Part shown: piece after piece, positions 63,607 to 64,000 of the stretch
How positions within the stretch are numbered: the first letter of the stretch is position 1
Layout of the letters: the number at the start of each line of letters is the position of its first letter
NCBI GenBank assembly: GCA_002368155.1
Contig: AP018180.1
Span: 7,000,561-7,064,560 of the forward strand
Direction of reading: 5' to 3'
DNA: 64,000 nt
Origin: Nostoc carneum NIES-2107
Lineage (GTDB): Bacteria > Cyanobacteriota > Cyanobacteriia > Cyanobacteriales > Nostocaceae
The notes under the pieces: generated by a model
What the model was told of the DNA's origin: nothing
What the model saw: only the letters and a program-made list of their open reading frames with translations
Database searches by the model: none
Program-made: the position numbers and the translations under genes

Positions 63607-64000
63607 ATGGCAGTGGTTGATTCTACCTGTTCTCAGGGCAGCGAAACAATCGCCGTTATGAATAAACCAAACCACCAAGATGATGTAATTGTCCAACATG
63701 AGCGATCGCTGACTACTCTGAGTAGGGCAATTACCCATGCCCAAGGACGATTCACTTTAATTTTAGTACGCTGCAATTACGCAAGTTTACAAGAACAAAT
63801 ATTAGCAGAATTAAGACAGCGTTCTGGGTTAGAAATTTTAGCTATTAACCTACGAGCTTCATCCCATAGTCTTTATTCTACGATGACAGCCACAATTGGT
63901 TCTCCACATCCCAATGCTGTCATTGTATTTGGCATCGAATCACTGCAAAATGTCGATGATTTTTTAGTTTCCTTGAATCGCTTACGAGATGATTTTCTGC
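63607..64000 (+). CDS. N-terminus of an uncharacterised protein, cut by window end
   Basis: 131 codons open from ATG 63607 (MAVVDSTCSQGSETIAVMN) to the edge. The stretch GRFTLILVRCNYASLQEQIL then RQRSGLEILAINLRASS and AVIVFGIESLQNVDDFLVSLN alternates strands and helices as in P-loop NTPase-like N-terminal domains of large cyanobacterial TPR/ATPase proteins, but no Walker motif is inside the window. A second ATG (63658) is possible. Confidence 0.55.
   Translation, partial: MAVVDSTCSQGSETIAVMNKPNHQDDVIVQHERSLTTLSRAITHAQGRFTLILVRCNYASLQEQILAELRQRSGLEILAINLRASSHSLYSTMTATIGSPHPNAVIVFGIESLQNVDDFLVSLNRLRDDFL

Overview
The window looks like chromosomal DNA of a cyanobacterium, most likely a filamentous Nostocales-type strain. 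Evidence is the dense scatter of GCGATCGC (HIP1) sites, genes for photosystem and phycobilisome proteins (psbZ, psaK, nblA, a high-light-inducible protein), a BciB-type 8-vinyl reductase, the acyl-ACP reductase/aldehyde-deformylating oxygenase alkane pair, GH100 invertases, and heptanucleotide and palindromic repeats of the kind common in Nostoc relatives. No species can be named from the sequence alone.

Layout. 1-7.4 kb: an ADP-ribosylglycohydrolase (cut by the window edge), a NUDIX hydrolase and folK, then a class A penicillin-binding protein, a small thylakoid-type membrane protein, a TerB-like protein and rsmB. 7.5-11.5 kb: a PD-(D/E)XK protein and two tandem GH100 invertases, one of which has lost its catalytic Asp. 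12.5-17.5 kb: a complete Tn3-family transposon with 38-bp perfect inverted repeats and a TACTC target duplication. It carries tnpA, an XRE/zinc-ribbon protein, a tyrosine recombinase and a small CxxC protein, and it sits in the last codons of a gene for an unusual Gly-rich/WD40/J-domain protein (17.5-19.3 kb). 19.5-29.2 kb: bciB, a GxxExxY protein, a PLP enzyme, a four-gene fatty-acid desaturase cluster (desC-desA-desB-desD) and a divergent ProA homologue lacking the expected nucleophilic Cys. 29.9-38.1 kb: tRNA-Gly, ribH, psbZ, a DHH-CBS-tRNA nucleotidyltransferase, a site-2 protease, psaK and trpF. 38.2-43.4 kb: the hydrocarbon/fatty-acid block ado-aar-accA-SDR-folE. 43.5-53.0 kb: an orphan sugar ABC permease, a secreted serine protease, a PAS/GAF protein with a degenerate nucleotide cyclase domain and a Ser/Thr kinase. 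53.4-64 kb: nblA, an IS fragment, hli, a DUF4114 protein, a thioredoxin-like protein, aroA, acs and the start of another gene.

Functional links: the four desaturases together predict C18 acyl lipids desaturated at delta-9, -12, -15 and -6. accA, the SDR, aar and ado connect fatty-acid synthesis to alkane formation. The intergenic regions carry a small MITE-like family (about 145 bp, TIRs containing TTTATAAAG, inner ends TAGGGTGTGTTA), GGGGACT-type tandem repeats, and AGACGCGAT/ATCGCGTCT palindromes. The most interesting items are the Tn3 insertion that rewrites the C-terminus of the WD40-J protein, the duplicated hydrophobic N-terminus of that protein, and three probable pseudo-enzymes (invertase, cyclase and ProA homologue).
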